Source of the DNA: JAFGCY01 sp964609245
GTDB taxonomy: Bacteria; 4484-113; JAFGCY01
NCBI GenBank assembly: GCA_964609245.1
Contig: CAZSSB010000081.1
Location: forward strand, 1 to 6,898
Direction of reading: 5' to 3'
DNA length: 6,898 nt
Shown: one piece after another, positions 1 through 5,354 of the stretch
Numbering within the stretch: position 1 is the stretch's first letter
Layout: each line of letters opens with the position of its first letter
The notes under the pieces: generated by a model
Told to the model about the DNA's origin: nothing
The model's input: the letters and a program-made list of their open reading frames with translations, nothing else
Databases searched by the model: none
Program-made: the position numbers and the translations under genes

Positions 1-33
1 TTTGTCCGCCAGGGTGTAGCCGAGTTGCTCCAT
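1..33 (-). CDS. Start of the gene after nuoL, probably nuoM (partial)
   Basis: Only the first 11 codons are present, reading MEQLGYTLADK before the window ends. The ATG directly abuts the TAG stop of nuoL (TAGATG), and a GGGGAG ribosome-binding sequence lies 7 nt upstream inside the nuoL coding end, so this start is well supported. The residues are too few to identify the family. The call to nuoM, another antiporter-like proton-pumping subunit, rests only on the very common nuoK-nuoL-nuoM gene order. A lineage-specific gene at this place cannot be excluded. Confidence 0.5.
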   Translation of the reverse strand, partial: MEQLGYTLADK

Positions 34-2205
34 CTAGATTCTCCCCAGGATGTTCGCCAGGATCTGCCCCAGCGGACGCAGGATCACCAGGCACAGCAGC
101 GCCGTACCGATCAGGACGATGAACATGTAGTGCTGAATCTGGCCGGTCTGCATGCTGCGGCTGTGCAGGCGCTTGAGCAGCCACCACAGCTCACAGGCCC
201 ACCAGCGCGCGCCGTCGACGACGTGGTCATCAAGCCAGCGCGACAGCACCGCCAAATGCCGGCCCACGGTTCCGCAGCGCAGCGCCAGCCAGTCGACCAG
301 GCCGATGTCCGCGCGCCCCGCCAGCACCGCCAGCAGCTCTCCGAACCGGCCGACCACCAACGTGAACAGCTCCCGCAGGTACATACCGCCCGCGAAGAAC
401 CTGATCAGCGGGGCCATGCCCCCCTCGCGCAGCAGCCGGTCGCCCAACTCGGCCCGCCCGACGCGCAGGTGCCAGGTCAGGGCTGCACCCACGAGTACCA
501 GCAGCAGTGAGAGCACCAGCGCGAGAATGCCGATCGGCTGGTCCAGGCTGCTCCACTTCCAGGGCAGCTGTTCGGGCGCAAAGCCGGCCGGGGTGCGAAA
601 CCACGTGAAGTACACCACCGCCCAGCCAGCGCTGCCGATCAGGGCCAGCGCCGCCGTCAACGTCAGCGGCAGCTCCCAGCCCGTGGGCGCCGTGATGCGG
701 CCGCGCTCGTCACCCGGTATCTCGCCGCCGCCGCTGCGCCCCCAGCCCAGCACGCCAATGAGGCGCGTGATGTAGGCGGCGGTCAGCGGCAGCGCCAGGA
801 TCAGCATGCCGGCCCCGACCGTCCAGCCCGCGGCGGCCAGCGGCCTGATCTGCTCGAAGGTCATGCCCGGCGCCGCATCGGCGCGAAAGCGCGTCAGCAG
901 CGCGAAGAGCACCTGCTCCTTGCCCAGCGCGCCGGCCAGCGGGAACAGCCCGGCCAGGGACAGCCCGGCCGGCACCAGGATGCCCCACAGCAGCAGCGGG
1001 TGCCGCCGGGCGCATCCGGCCAGGTCGGGCAGCCGCGGCGCGTGGTGCTCCACGGCATCCTTGCCGCCGCCCGCGTGCTCGGCGACGAAGACCGCTACCA
1101 GATAGCCGACGCCGAGGAACAGCGCCGCCTTGAACCAGGCGTGGGCCAGCAGGTGATAGAAACCCGCCTCCTCGGCGATCACCGCGACCGCCACGATCAC
1201 CAGGCCGAGGTGGCTGACCGTTGAGTAAGCCAGGATGCGCTTGGGCTCGGCGCTGGCCAGCGCCATGATCGCGCCACTGAGCAGCGTCAGCCCGCCCAGC
1301 AGCGTCGCGACCAGCAGCGCCAGGTCCGAGGCCAGCAAAAACTGATGCAGCCGCGTCAGCAAGTAGGGCCCGGCCGCCACCATCGTCGCCGCGTGCAGCA
1401 GCGCGCTGACCGGCGCCGGCGCCACCATCGCGTCCGCCAGCCAGAAGCAAAGCGGCAGCTGCGCCGCCTTGCCGATCACGGCGAGCAGCACCAGCAGCAC
1501 AATCGCGCTCAGCCACGGCACCGCCGCCTGCGGGTCGCCGCCCGCCTGAGCGATCGCGGCCAGCATGGCGTTGAGATCGATCTCGCTGAGCGTCGTCCAG
1601 CGGAACAGCGTCAGCATCAGCAGCACCGCGAACAGCAGGCCGAAGTCCGTGGCGCGCGTCGTCCAGAACGCCTGCCGCGCCGCCCGCCACGCCTCGCCGG
1701 TGCCGGGGTGAGCGATCAGCAGGTAGCTGCACAGCCCCATCAGCTCCCAGGCGATGTAGATCAGCACCAGCGTGTCGGCGGTCAGGAACAGCAGCATCGC
1801 CGCCGCGAACAGCGTCAGCGTCGCGAAGAACACCCCGGACCGCGGATCGCCGCGGCGCTCGCGCACGGCGAAGATCAGCACGACCAGTCCGATCAGCGCG
1901 GTAGTCAACGCGAACAGCAGCTGCGCCTCGGCGCCGTAGAAGGACAACGGAATCGCGAGGCCATCCGGGAGGCTGAGCCACGGCCGCGACCAGCTGACCG
2001 CATCGCCGCTGCGCTGGACGGCAAGCAGCAGCCACAACGAAAGCGCCGCGCTGAGCGTGAGCGCCACGCCGCCGAGCCAGGCCGCCAGCGCCGCCCGGCG
2101 GCCGTTGCGCGCGGCCAGTACGTAGCCCAGCAGGGCCGCCAGCAGCGGCAGCGCCGGAATCAACACCAGCAGCGCTCCGTTCAGGTTGTCAGCCGTTCCG
2201 TTCAT
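34..2205 (-). CDS. nuoL: NADH-quinone oxidoreductase subunit L (antiporter-like proton pump)
   Basis: NuoL is the distal antiporter-like subunit of complex I; it moves protons across the cytoplasmic membrane and carries the long lateral helix that braces the membrane arm. The protein is 723 aa, longer than the roughly 610-650 aa usual for the family, with many hydrophobic helices. Pumping residues are in place: Glu154 in WELMGLCSYLL, Asp187 in TTRATDFG, Lys246 in GKAAQLPLCFWLADAM, HAATM at 271, Lys322 in PKRILAYST, His351/His355/Lys359 in HLLAHAWFKAALFL, and Lys429 in GKEQ (usually SKDE). The C-terminus (about 660-723) has the lateral-helix hallmark MQTGQIQHY followed by the last membrane helix. 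The ATG at 2205 touches the assembly gap, so no ribosome binding site can be seen and a start inside the gap is possible; the N-terminus nevertheless resembles a normal NuoL start. It abuts the next gene. Confidence 0.95.
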   Translation of the reverse strand: MNGTADNLNGALLVLIPALPLLAALLGYVLAARNGRRAALAAWLGGVALTLSAALSLWLLLAVQRSGDAVSWSRPWLSLPDGLAIPLSFYGAEAQLLFALTTALIGLVVLIFAVRERRGDPRSGVFFATLTLFAAAMLLFLTADTLVLIYIAWELMGLCSYLLIAHPGTGEAWRAARQAFWTTRATDFGLLFAVLLMLTLFRWTTLSEIDLNAMLAAIAQAGGDPQAAVPWLSAIVLLVLLAVIGKAAQLPLCFWLADAMVAPAPVSALLHAATMVAAGPYLLTRLHQFLLASDLALLVATLLGGLTLLSGAIMALASAEPKRILAYSTVSHLGLVIVAVAVIAEEAGFYHLLAHAWFKAALFLGVGYLVAVFVAEHAGGGKDAVEHHAPRLPDLAGCARRHPLLLWGILVPAGLSLAGLFPLAGALGKEQVLFALLTRFRADAAPGMTFEQIRPLAAAGWTVGAGMLILALPLTAAYITRLIGVLGWGRSGGGEIPGDERGRITAPTGWELPLTLTAALALIGSAGWAVVYFTWFRTPAGFAPEQLPWKWSSLDQPIGILALVLSLLLVLVGAALTWHLRVGRAELGDRLLREGGMAPLIRFFAGGMYLRELFTLVVGRFGELLAVLAGRADIGLVDWLALRCGTVGRHLAVLSRWLDDHVVDGARWWACELWWLLKRLHSRSMQTGQIQHYMFIVLIGTALLCLVILRPLGQILANILGRI
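41..46 (-). promoter_or_regulatory. Ribosome binding site of the gene after nuoL
   Basis: GGGGAG on the minus strand, 7 nt before the ATG at 33. It lies inside the last codons of nuoL, which points to translational coupling between nuoL and the next gene. Confidence 0.55.
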
Positions 2206-2305
2206 NNNNNNNNNNNNNNNNNNNNNNNNNNNNNNNNNNNNNNNNNNNNNNNNNNNNNNNNNNNNNNNNNNNNNNNNNNNNNNNNNNNNNNNNNNNNNNN
2301 NNNNN
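2206..2305. other. Assembly gap of 100 N
   Basis: Exactly 100 unknown bases, the conventional filler for a scaffold gap of unestimated length, so the true distance between nuoK and nuoL is unknown. Palindromic repeats lie immediately beside it, which plausibly explains the assembly break. Part of the nuoL leader and possibly a small gene could be hidden here. Confidence 0.95.
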
Positions 2306-2312
2306 CGGTTAC

Positions 2313-2336
2313 GGGCGACGCATGCGTCGCCCCTAC
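2313..2336. repeat. Palindromic repeat module next to the gap
   Basis: A perfect 20-nt palindrome at 2313-2332 (arms GGGCGACGCA and TGCGTCGCCC), followed by CTAC. It belongs to the same family as the module at 2342-2366 and several in the 5085-5316 spacer: a GC-rich inverted repeat opening GGGCG and closing CGCCCCTAC. No T-tract follows on either strand, so it is not an obvious intrinsic terminator. Confidence 0.8.
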
Positions 2337-2341
2337 ACCTT

Positions 2342-2366
2342 GGGCGAAGCATGGCTTCGCCCCTAC
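2342..2366. repeat. Palindromic repeat module just downstream of nuoK
   Basis: A hairpin with 9-bp arms GGGCGAAGC and GCTTCGCCC around the loop ATG (2342-2362), followed by CTAC. It lies 6 nt beyond the nuoK stop codon and 5 nt from the next module, so the 3' end of nuoK mRNA would carry two adjacent GC-rich hairpins. There is no U-rich tail. A role in mRNA stability or processing between nuoK and nuoL is conceivable but only inferred. Confidence 0.8.
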
Positions 2367-2372
2367 ATGTCG

Positions 2373-2858
2373 TTACCACTTCATCAGGTTGGCGTCGTCG
2401 AGCATGATGCTCTTGCGCATGCGGTAGAAGGCGATGATGATCGCCAGCCCGACCGCCGCTTCGGCGGCCGCGACGATGATCGCGAACACGCTGAAGCACT
2501 GGCCGAGGTTGGTCAGCACGCTCTCCTCGCTGGTGAACGCCGCCCGCGTCTGGGCCAGCCCCCAGTACTGGTTGAAGGCGCTCATGTTGATGTTGACGGC
2601 GTTGAGCATCAGCTCCAGCGCCAGCAGCATGCTGATCGCGTTGCGCCGCGCCGCCACGCCGTAGAAACCCAGGCAGAAGATGAAGCTGCTGATAATGAAG
2701 TACTGGTGGTAGTCGACGCTGGTGAAGAAGCGCATCGGCGCGTCGCCACCGTAGGCGAACCAGTGCTGGAAGAGGATCCCCCAGGCCTGGGCCAGCGCGC
2801 TGAGCGGGCCGGGCTGGGCCGCCTGCTCCGTTCCCATCTGCAGCATCATTGCCAGCAT
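2373..2858 (-). CDS. nuoK: NADH-quinone oxidoreductase subunit K, with N-terminal extension
   Basis: NuoK is a small three-helix membrane subunit related to MrpC; its two buried glutamates form part of the proton path between NuoJ/NuoH and the antiporter-like subunits. Both are present: Glu82 in LALELMLNAVNIN and Glu133 in AAAEAAVGLAI. The canonical protein starts near residue 50 (DYHQYFIISSFIF), so this 161-aa product carries about 50 extra N-terminal residues compared with the usual 100 or so. The extension is not strongly hydrophobic throughout; a stretch around 20-34 may be amphipathic. The ATG at 2858 is 22 nt after nuoJ and has only a weak AAGAG at 7 nt; GGAG lies 15 nt away. Internal starts at Met4, Met5 or Met42 are possible, and Met42 would give a protein of about 120 aa, close to family size. 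Identity is secure, the start less so. Confidence 0.92.
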   Translation of the reverse strand: MLAMMLQMGTEQAAQPGPLSALAQAWGILFQHWFAYGGDAPMRFFTSVDYHQYFIISSFIFCLGFYGVAARRNAISMLLALELMLNAVNINMSAFNQYWGLAQTRAAFTSEESVLTNLGQCFSVFAIIVAAAEAAVGLAIIIAFYRMRKSIMLDDANLMKW

Positions 2859-2880
2859 TGCTTAGCTCTTACGCTCCATC

Positions 2881-3564
2881 TCAATCCTTGCGCACCAGAA
2901 TAATCGCGCCCAGCATCGCCATCAGCAGCAGGACACTGGCCACCTCAAAGGGCAGCACGTAGGTCGCCATCAGCGACCAGCCGACGCTGGCGGTGTTGCT
3001 GCCCAGCGGATCCCTGACCGCGTTCACGCTGGGCGTCAGCGTCATGAACAGCCCGACGAAGAACATCACGATGAACAGCACGCCCGCCGCCGCGGCCGCC
3101 CACGGCGAGTGCGGGGTGTTCTGCTTCAGCTGGGTGCCGATGATGTTCTGGCTGACCATGATGCCGAACAGGAACAGCACCATGATCCCGCCGATGTAGA
3201 TGATCACCTGCACCATCGCCAGGAACTCGGCGTTGACCAGGATGAAGTAGCCCGCGACACCCACCAGTGACAGGATCAGCAGCAGCGCGCTGTGAAACAC
3301 GTTGCGCACCGTCACGCAGCCGATCGCGCCGCCGACCACCGCCGCGGTGAATAACCAGAAGTAGAACACAAACAGCCGGAAGCCGGGCTCGGTCAGCGCC
3401 AGCGTGCCCCAGAGGAACGCACCGAAGCCGAGCAGGGCGATCAGGCCCAGCAGCGGGCGGCGCGGCCAGAAGCGCGCCAGCGTCATCATGACCAGCGCCG
3501 CGATGCCGACGATCAGCCCCACGAGCAGCAGGTAGCTGAAGAATACCTGGGCGGGAGTGACCAT
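2881..3564 (-). CDS. nuoJ: NADH-quinone oxidoreductase subunit J, with two extra N-terminal helices
   Basis: NuoJ is a membrane subunit near the heel of complex I; its third helix, with a pi-bulge in known structures, couples quinone chemistry to the proton path. The family core is clear from about residue 66: FYFWLFTAAVVGGA, then NAEFLAMVQVIIYIGGIMVL (111-130), and the C-terminal YVLPFEVASVLLLMAMLGAI followed by ILVRKD. At 227 aa it is longer than the usual 165-185 aa. The first 65 or so residues add two predicted membrane helices (about 8-29 and 37-57) that I do not associate with standard NuoJ. The ATG is well supported: its A is the last base of the upstream TGA (TGATG), and GGAGG lies 9 nt upstream. 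nuoK follows after 22 nt. Confidence 0.94.
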   Translation of the reverse strand: MVTPAQVFFSYLLLVGLIVGIAALVMMTLARFWPRRPLLGLIALLGFGAFLWGTLALTEPGFRLFVFYFWLFTAAVVGGAIGCVTVRNVFHSALLLILSLVGVAGYFILVNAEFLAMVQVIIYIGGIMVLFLFGIMVSQNIIGTQLKQNTPHSPWAAAAAGVLFIVMFFVGLFMTLTPSVNAVRDPLGSNTASVGWSLMATYVLPFEVASVLLLMAMLGAIILVRKD

Positions 3565-4553
3565 CAGGCCTCACCTCCCGGCGCCAGCGGCACCACCAGT
3601 TCCTCACGCGCGGTGGATGGCGGCGACCAGCTGTCGCTGAAACTCAGCAGCGGCGTGCCGTCGGCAGCGGTCAGCTCCGCCAGCTCCGGCGAGTAGTCGT
3701 AGCGCCCGAGGTCGATGAACAGCACGCCCTCCTGCCCCGGCGCGGCGACGATCGCCCCGCTGGCGTCGGCGGCCACGATCGCCCCGGCCTGCTCCGCGGT
3801 GAGCCTGCTCACGTTCAGCCGGGGTACACCGCGGAAGGCGGACACCGGCTCGCTGCGCTCGCGCGGGTAGTCCAGCGTCACCGGCGGGCGCCGGCTGGCC
3901 AGCCACGTCTGGCGAAAGCCGGTCAGCACGGAGGCGCCGTAGCGATGGAAGCGCCGCGTGTAGAACCAGATCTCGCGCACGCCGTCCAGCACGTACTGCC
4001 AGTGCAGGGCGACGAGCAGGAAGATGAACAGCGACCACAGCAGGAAGTAGCCCCACTGGAACTTCATCAGCGGGATGCCGTCGGTGAGCCTGTAGCCAGT
4101 CTCGAACATCGCCACGACGTCCGGCGCTTCGCCCAGCCCCTTGAAGCTCATCACCGGATGGATGGCGTCCAGCGGATCCAGCTCCACGTAGCCGTAGAAG
4201 ACCAGCACGACCACCCAGAACCACCTCCAGAGCACGGGCTGCCTGAGCTGCCACCTGGAGTAGCGCGTGAGCGCGCCGGCGGCCCACCAGATGAAGGCCG
4301 CCACGGCGGGCACCAGAATCAGCAGCCCCGAGCCGGAGAACACCATCACGAATTCCTGATAGGCGGCGGACCGGCTCTCGATGTCGTCGAACAGCTCCAG
4401 GTAGCGGGTGTAGGTCACCACCAGCAGGAACCACAGCACGGCGATCAGGCCGTAGAAGCGCCACCAATGGGCGGCGCTGCGCCCGAAGTAGAGCCTGACC
4501 GTAGCGATGTGCCGCGTCAGCTCCAATCCGCCGTATGTCTGCCGCTCAGCCAT
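3564..4553 (-). CDS. Membrane protein fused to a cysteine-free NuoI-like domain
   Basis: A 329-aa protein in the place where nuoI is expected. The N-terminal part has four predicted membrane helices (about 32-49, 74-95, 108-124, 165-185) with a polar loop at 125-160; I do not recognise its family. The C-terminal part (about 205-329) resembles NuoI, the complex I subunit that carries clusters N6a and N6b. An amphipathic helix (205-220) leads into PVTLDYPRER (224-233), FRGVPRLN (240-247), a segment ending DASGAIV where NuoI has CP.xAI, then FIDLGRYDYS (279-288) where NuoI has DLGRC.FC, and FSDSW plus AREELV near the end. There is no cysteine anywhere in the 329 residues, so neither 4Fe-4S cluster can be held by Cys. 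The ATG shares one base with the upstream TAA (TAATG) and the TGA shares one base with nuoJ, which implies an intact, co-translated operon member. The NuoI relationship is my by-eye alignment; a structural, non-redox linker role is inference. Confidence 0.75.
   Translation of the reverse strand: MAERQTYGGLELTRHIATVRLYFGRSAAHWWRFYGLIAVLWFLLVVTYTRYLELFDDIESRSAAYQEFVMVFSGSGLLILVPAVAAFIWWAAGALTRYSRWQLRQPVLWRWFWVVVLVFYGYVELDPLDAIHPVMSFKGLGEAPDVVAMFETGYRLTDGIPLMKFQWGYFLLWSLFIFLLVALHWQYVLDGVREIWFYTRRFHRYGASVLTGFRQTWLASRRPPVTLDYPRERSEPVSAFRGVPRLNVSRLTAEQAGAIVAADASGAIVAAPGQEGVLFIDLGRYDYSPELAELTAADGTPLLSFSDSWSPPSTAREELVVPLAPGGEA
3574..3578 (-). promoter_or_regulatory. Ribosome binding site of nuoJ
   Basis: GGAGG on the minus strand, 9 nt before the nuoJ ATG and inside the last codons of the upstream gene. 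It fixes the long nuoJ start, so the N-terminal extension is translated rather than being an annotation artefact, and it shows coupling between the NuoI-like gene and nuoJ. Confidence 0.65.
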
Positions 4554-5053
4554 TACCGCGCGTCTTCCTCCTCGTTCGCGGTTTCGTCAGGGCCGTCATT
4601 ATCCATTTCGTCCGCGATCTCCGGCGCCTTCTCCGGCGGGGTCGGCGCTTTGGCCGGCGGAAGCGGCCGGTCGCCGAGTTTGCTGGGGATCGCCCACCAG
4701 AAATAGAGCACCGCCGGAATCAGCGCCGCGAACCACCACAGGCCGCTGGGTGCCGGTGAGCTGAAACGCAGGTAGAGCGCGTAGCCCAGGCCGATCAGCG
4801 CCAGCAGGTACCATAGCGTCGCCGCGCCCGGTGCACGCCTGAGCGCCGGCTGCATGTAGGCTCGCGCGCCGAAGGGGTGCAGCGGGATGGTGCTGATTGT
4901 CAGTCCCAGCACGATCAGGGTGATGTCGTTGAAGGGGCTGACCGGACAGCCGCGGACGACGATGATCCGCCACAGCCCCCAGAGCAGGCCGGCGACCATC
5001 ACCACCTCGCCGAGGAAGTAGAGCGTCCGCTGCCATGGTGCGAGATGGGTCAC
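4553..5053 (-). CDS. Unrecognised four-helix membrane protein in the nuo operon
   Basis: A 166-aa protein that I cannot assign to a family. It has four predicted membrane helices (about 10-33, 41-62, 78-97, 103-123) followed by a proline-rich and then strongly acidic tail (about 130-166, ending in EEEDAR). The tail is probably soluble and could touch a basic surface of a peripheral-arm subunit. The single Cys36 cannot support an Fe-S cluster. The start is GTG at 5053, chosen because a strong GGAGG lies 7 nt upstream and the coding sequence begins right after the repeat-filled spacer. It overlaps the following gene by one base (TAATG). Its place between nuoH and the NuoI-like gene suggests an accessory membrane subunit or assembly factor of this complex I, which is inference from context. 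Confidence 0.8.
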   Translation of the reverse strand: MTHLAPWQRTLYFLGEVVMVAGLLWGLWRIIVVRGCPVSPFNDITLIVLGLTISTIPLHPFGARAYMQPALRRAPGAATLWYLLALIGLGYALYLRFSSPAPSGLWWFAALIPAVLYFWWAIPSKLGDRPLPPAKAPTPPEKAPEIADEMDNDGPDETANEEEDAR

Positions 5054-5060
5054 GAGTGCG

Positions 5061-5065
5061 CCTCC
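5061..5065 (-). promoter_or_regulatory. Ribosome binding site of the 166-aa gene
   Basis: GGAGG within GGGAGGAGG on the minus strand, 7 nt before a GTG start at 5053. It decides the start codon and shows that translation restarts after the repeat spacer instead of relying on coupling to nuoH. Confidence 0.7.
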
Positions 5066-5084
5066 TCCCTCGTATCTTGTGTGG

Positions 5085-5104
5085 GGGTGGCACTTGTGCC
5101 GCCC
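5085..5104. repeat. Palindromic repeat module 1 of the spacer
   Basis: Nine-base arms GGGTGGCAC and GTGCCGCCC around TT, pairing fully if one G-U wobble is allowed. It is the module nearest the start of the 166-aa gene, about 20 nt upstream of its ribosome binding site. Confidence 0.65.
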
Positions 5105-5115
5105 GTCTCAGCGGT

Positions 5116-5139
5116 GGGCGAGGCAAGCCTCGCCCCTAC
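5116..5139. repeat. Palindromic repeat module 2 of the spacer
   Basis: Nine-base perfect arms GGGCGAGGC and GCCTCGCCC around AA, then CTAC. It matches the design of the two modules beside nuoK: the outer GGGCGA/TCGCCCCTAC is shared and the inner bases vary with compensating changes. Confidence 0.8.
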
Positions 5140-5144
5140 GCGGC

Positions 5145-5163
5145 TGTCGCGATGTTCGCGACA
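5145..5163. repeat. Palindrome 3 of the spacer, TGTCGCGA arms
   Basis: Perfect 8-bp arms TGTCGCGA and TCGCGACA around TGT. It lacks the CCCCTAC tail and sits between two modules that have it, in opposite orientations. Confidence 0.75.
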
Positions 5164-5167
5164 TTCG

Positions 5168-5191
5168 TAGGGGCGGGTCTCAGACCCGCCC
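5168..5191. repeat. Palindromic repeat module 4, inverted orientation
   Basis: Ten-base arms GGGCGGGTCT and AGACCCGCCC around a single C (5171-5191), preceded by GTA, so the conserved flank reads GTAGGGGCG. It is the same family as the CCCCTAC modules but faces the other way. Confidence 0.8.
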
Positions 5192-5231
5192 TGACGCACC
5201 GCGGAACCGATCCGCACGGCCCGCGCCACAT

Positions 5232-5250
5232 CTGGCTGATTCTCAGCCAG
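5232..5250. repeat. Palindrome 5 of the spacer, CTGGCTGA arms
   Basis: Perfect 8-bp arms CTGGCTGA and TCAGCCAG around TTC. It adjoins module 6, sharing the last G. Confidence 0.75.
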
Positions 5251-5274
5251 GGCCGGTCTTAGACCGGCCCCTAC
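5250..5274. repeat. Palindromic repeat module 6 of the spacer
   Basis: Ten-base perfect arms GGGCCGGTCT and AGACCGGCCC around a single T (5250-5270), followed by CTAC. The inner GGTCT/AGACC resembles module 4, which has the opposite orientation. Confidence 0.8.
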
Positions 5275-5280
5275 GGAGGC

Positions 5281-5316
5281 GGGCGCACAGTCCCGCCCCA
5301 GGCGGGACGCCCCTAC
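5281..5316. repeat. Palindromic repeat module 7 of the spacer
   Basis: Perfect 8-bp arms GTCCCGCC and GGCGGGAC around CCA (5290-5308), inside an outer GGGCG (5281-5285) that can pair with CGCCC (5308-5312), then CTAC. This is a slightly imperfect version of the family design. Confidence 0.7.
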
Positions 5317-5326
5317 GGCTGATCCC

Positions 5327-5349
5327 TGACCACTGAGCACTGACCACTG
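5327..5349. repeat. Short direct repeats of the CACTGA type before the nuoH stop
   Basis: The words TGACCACTG, AGCACTG and ACCACTG follow each other just beyond the nuoH stop codon (stop at 5357-5355, read on the minus strand). This low-complexity ACTGACCACTG pattern is of a kind I have seen accompanying CCCCTAC palindromes in environmental genomes; that recollection is general knowledge and not a database result. Confidence 0.6.
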
Positions 5350-5354
5350 GCCGA

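Larger units (their letters stand above)
5054..5354. other. Repeat-filled spacer between nuoH and the 166-aa gene
   Basis: About 300 bp without a credible gene, in an operon whose fully sequenced junctions otherwise run from short overlaps to 22 nt. Apart from the ribosome binding site at 5061-5065, it consists largely of consecutive short palindromes and a direct-repeat tail, listed separately. I see no convincing promoter, no T-tract terminator and no transposase fragment. Open frames crossing it exist only because the repeats are GC-rich. Confidence 0.75.

Noticed and set aside
2313..2366. Intrinsic terminator after nuoK.
   Set aside because: The hairpins are strong, but no run of T follows on the minus strand, and nuoL and the next gene belong to the same operon.
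1345..2427. Long plus-strand frames opposite nuoL, nuoH and the other genes.
   Set aside because: They are rich in Arg, Gln, His and Pro as expected from the antisense of high-GC membrane-protein genes, and several cross the N run; none shows a family motif.
2206..2499. Upstream extension of the nuoL frame through the N run to 2499 (821-aa frame).
   Set aside because: It crosses 100 N of arbitrary length, the palindromic repeats and the 3' end of nuoK in another frame; the NuoL homology starts at the Met at 2205.
3604..4467. Possibility that the NuoI-like gene is a frameshifted normal nuoI with its cysteines in another frame.
   Set aside because: The overlapping minus-strand frame is an Arg/Ala/Gly-rich shadow with only isolated cysteines and no C..C..C...CP ladder, and the NuoI-like framework is continuous in the chosen frame.
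5085..5349. CRISPR array or riboswitch in the nuoH spacer.
   Set aside because: There is no constant repeat with regular unique spacers. The units are self-complementary, vary in sequence and orientation, and recur near nuoK, which fits dispersed palindromic repeats rather than a CRISPR array or one conserved RNA fold.
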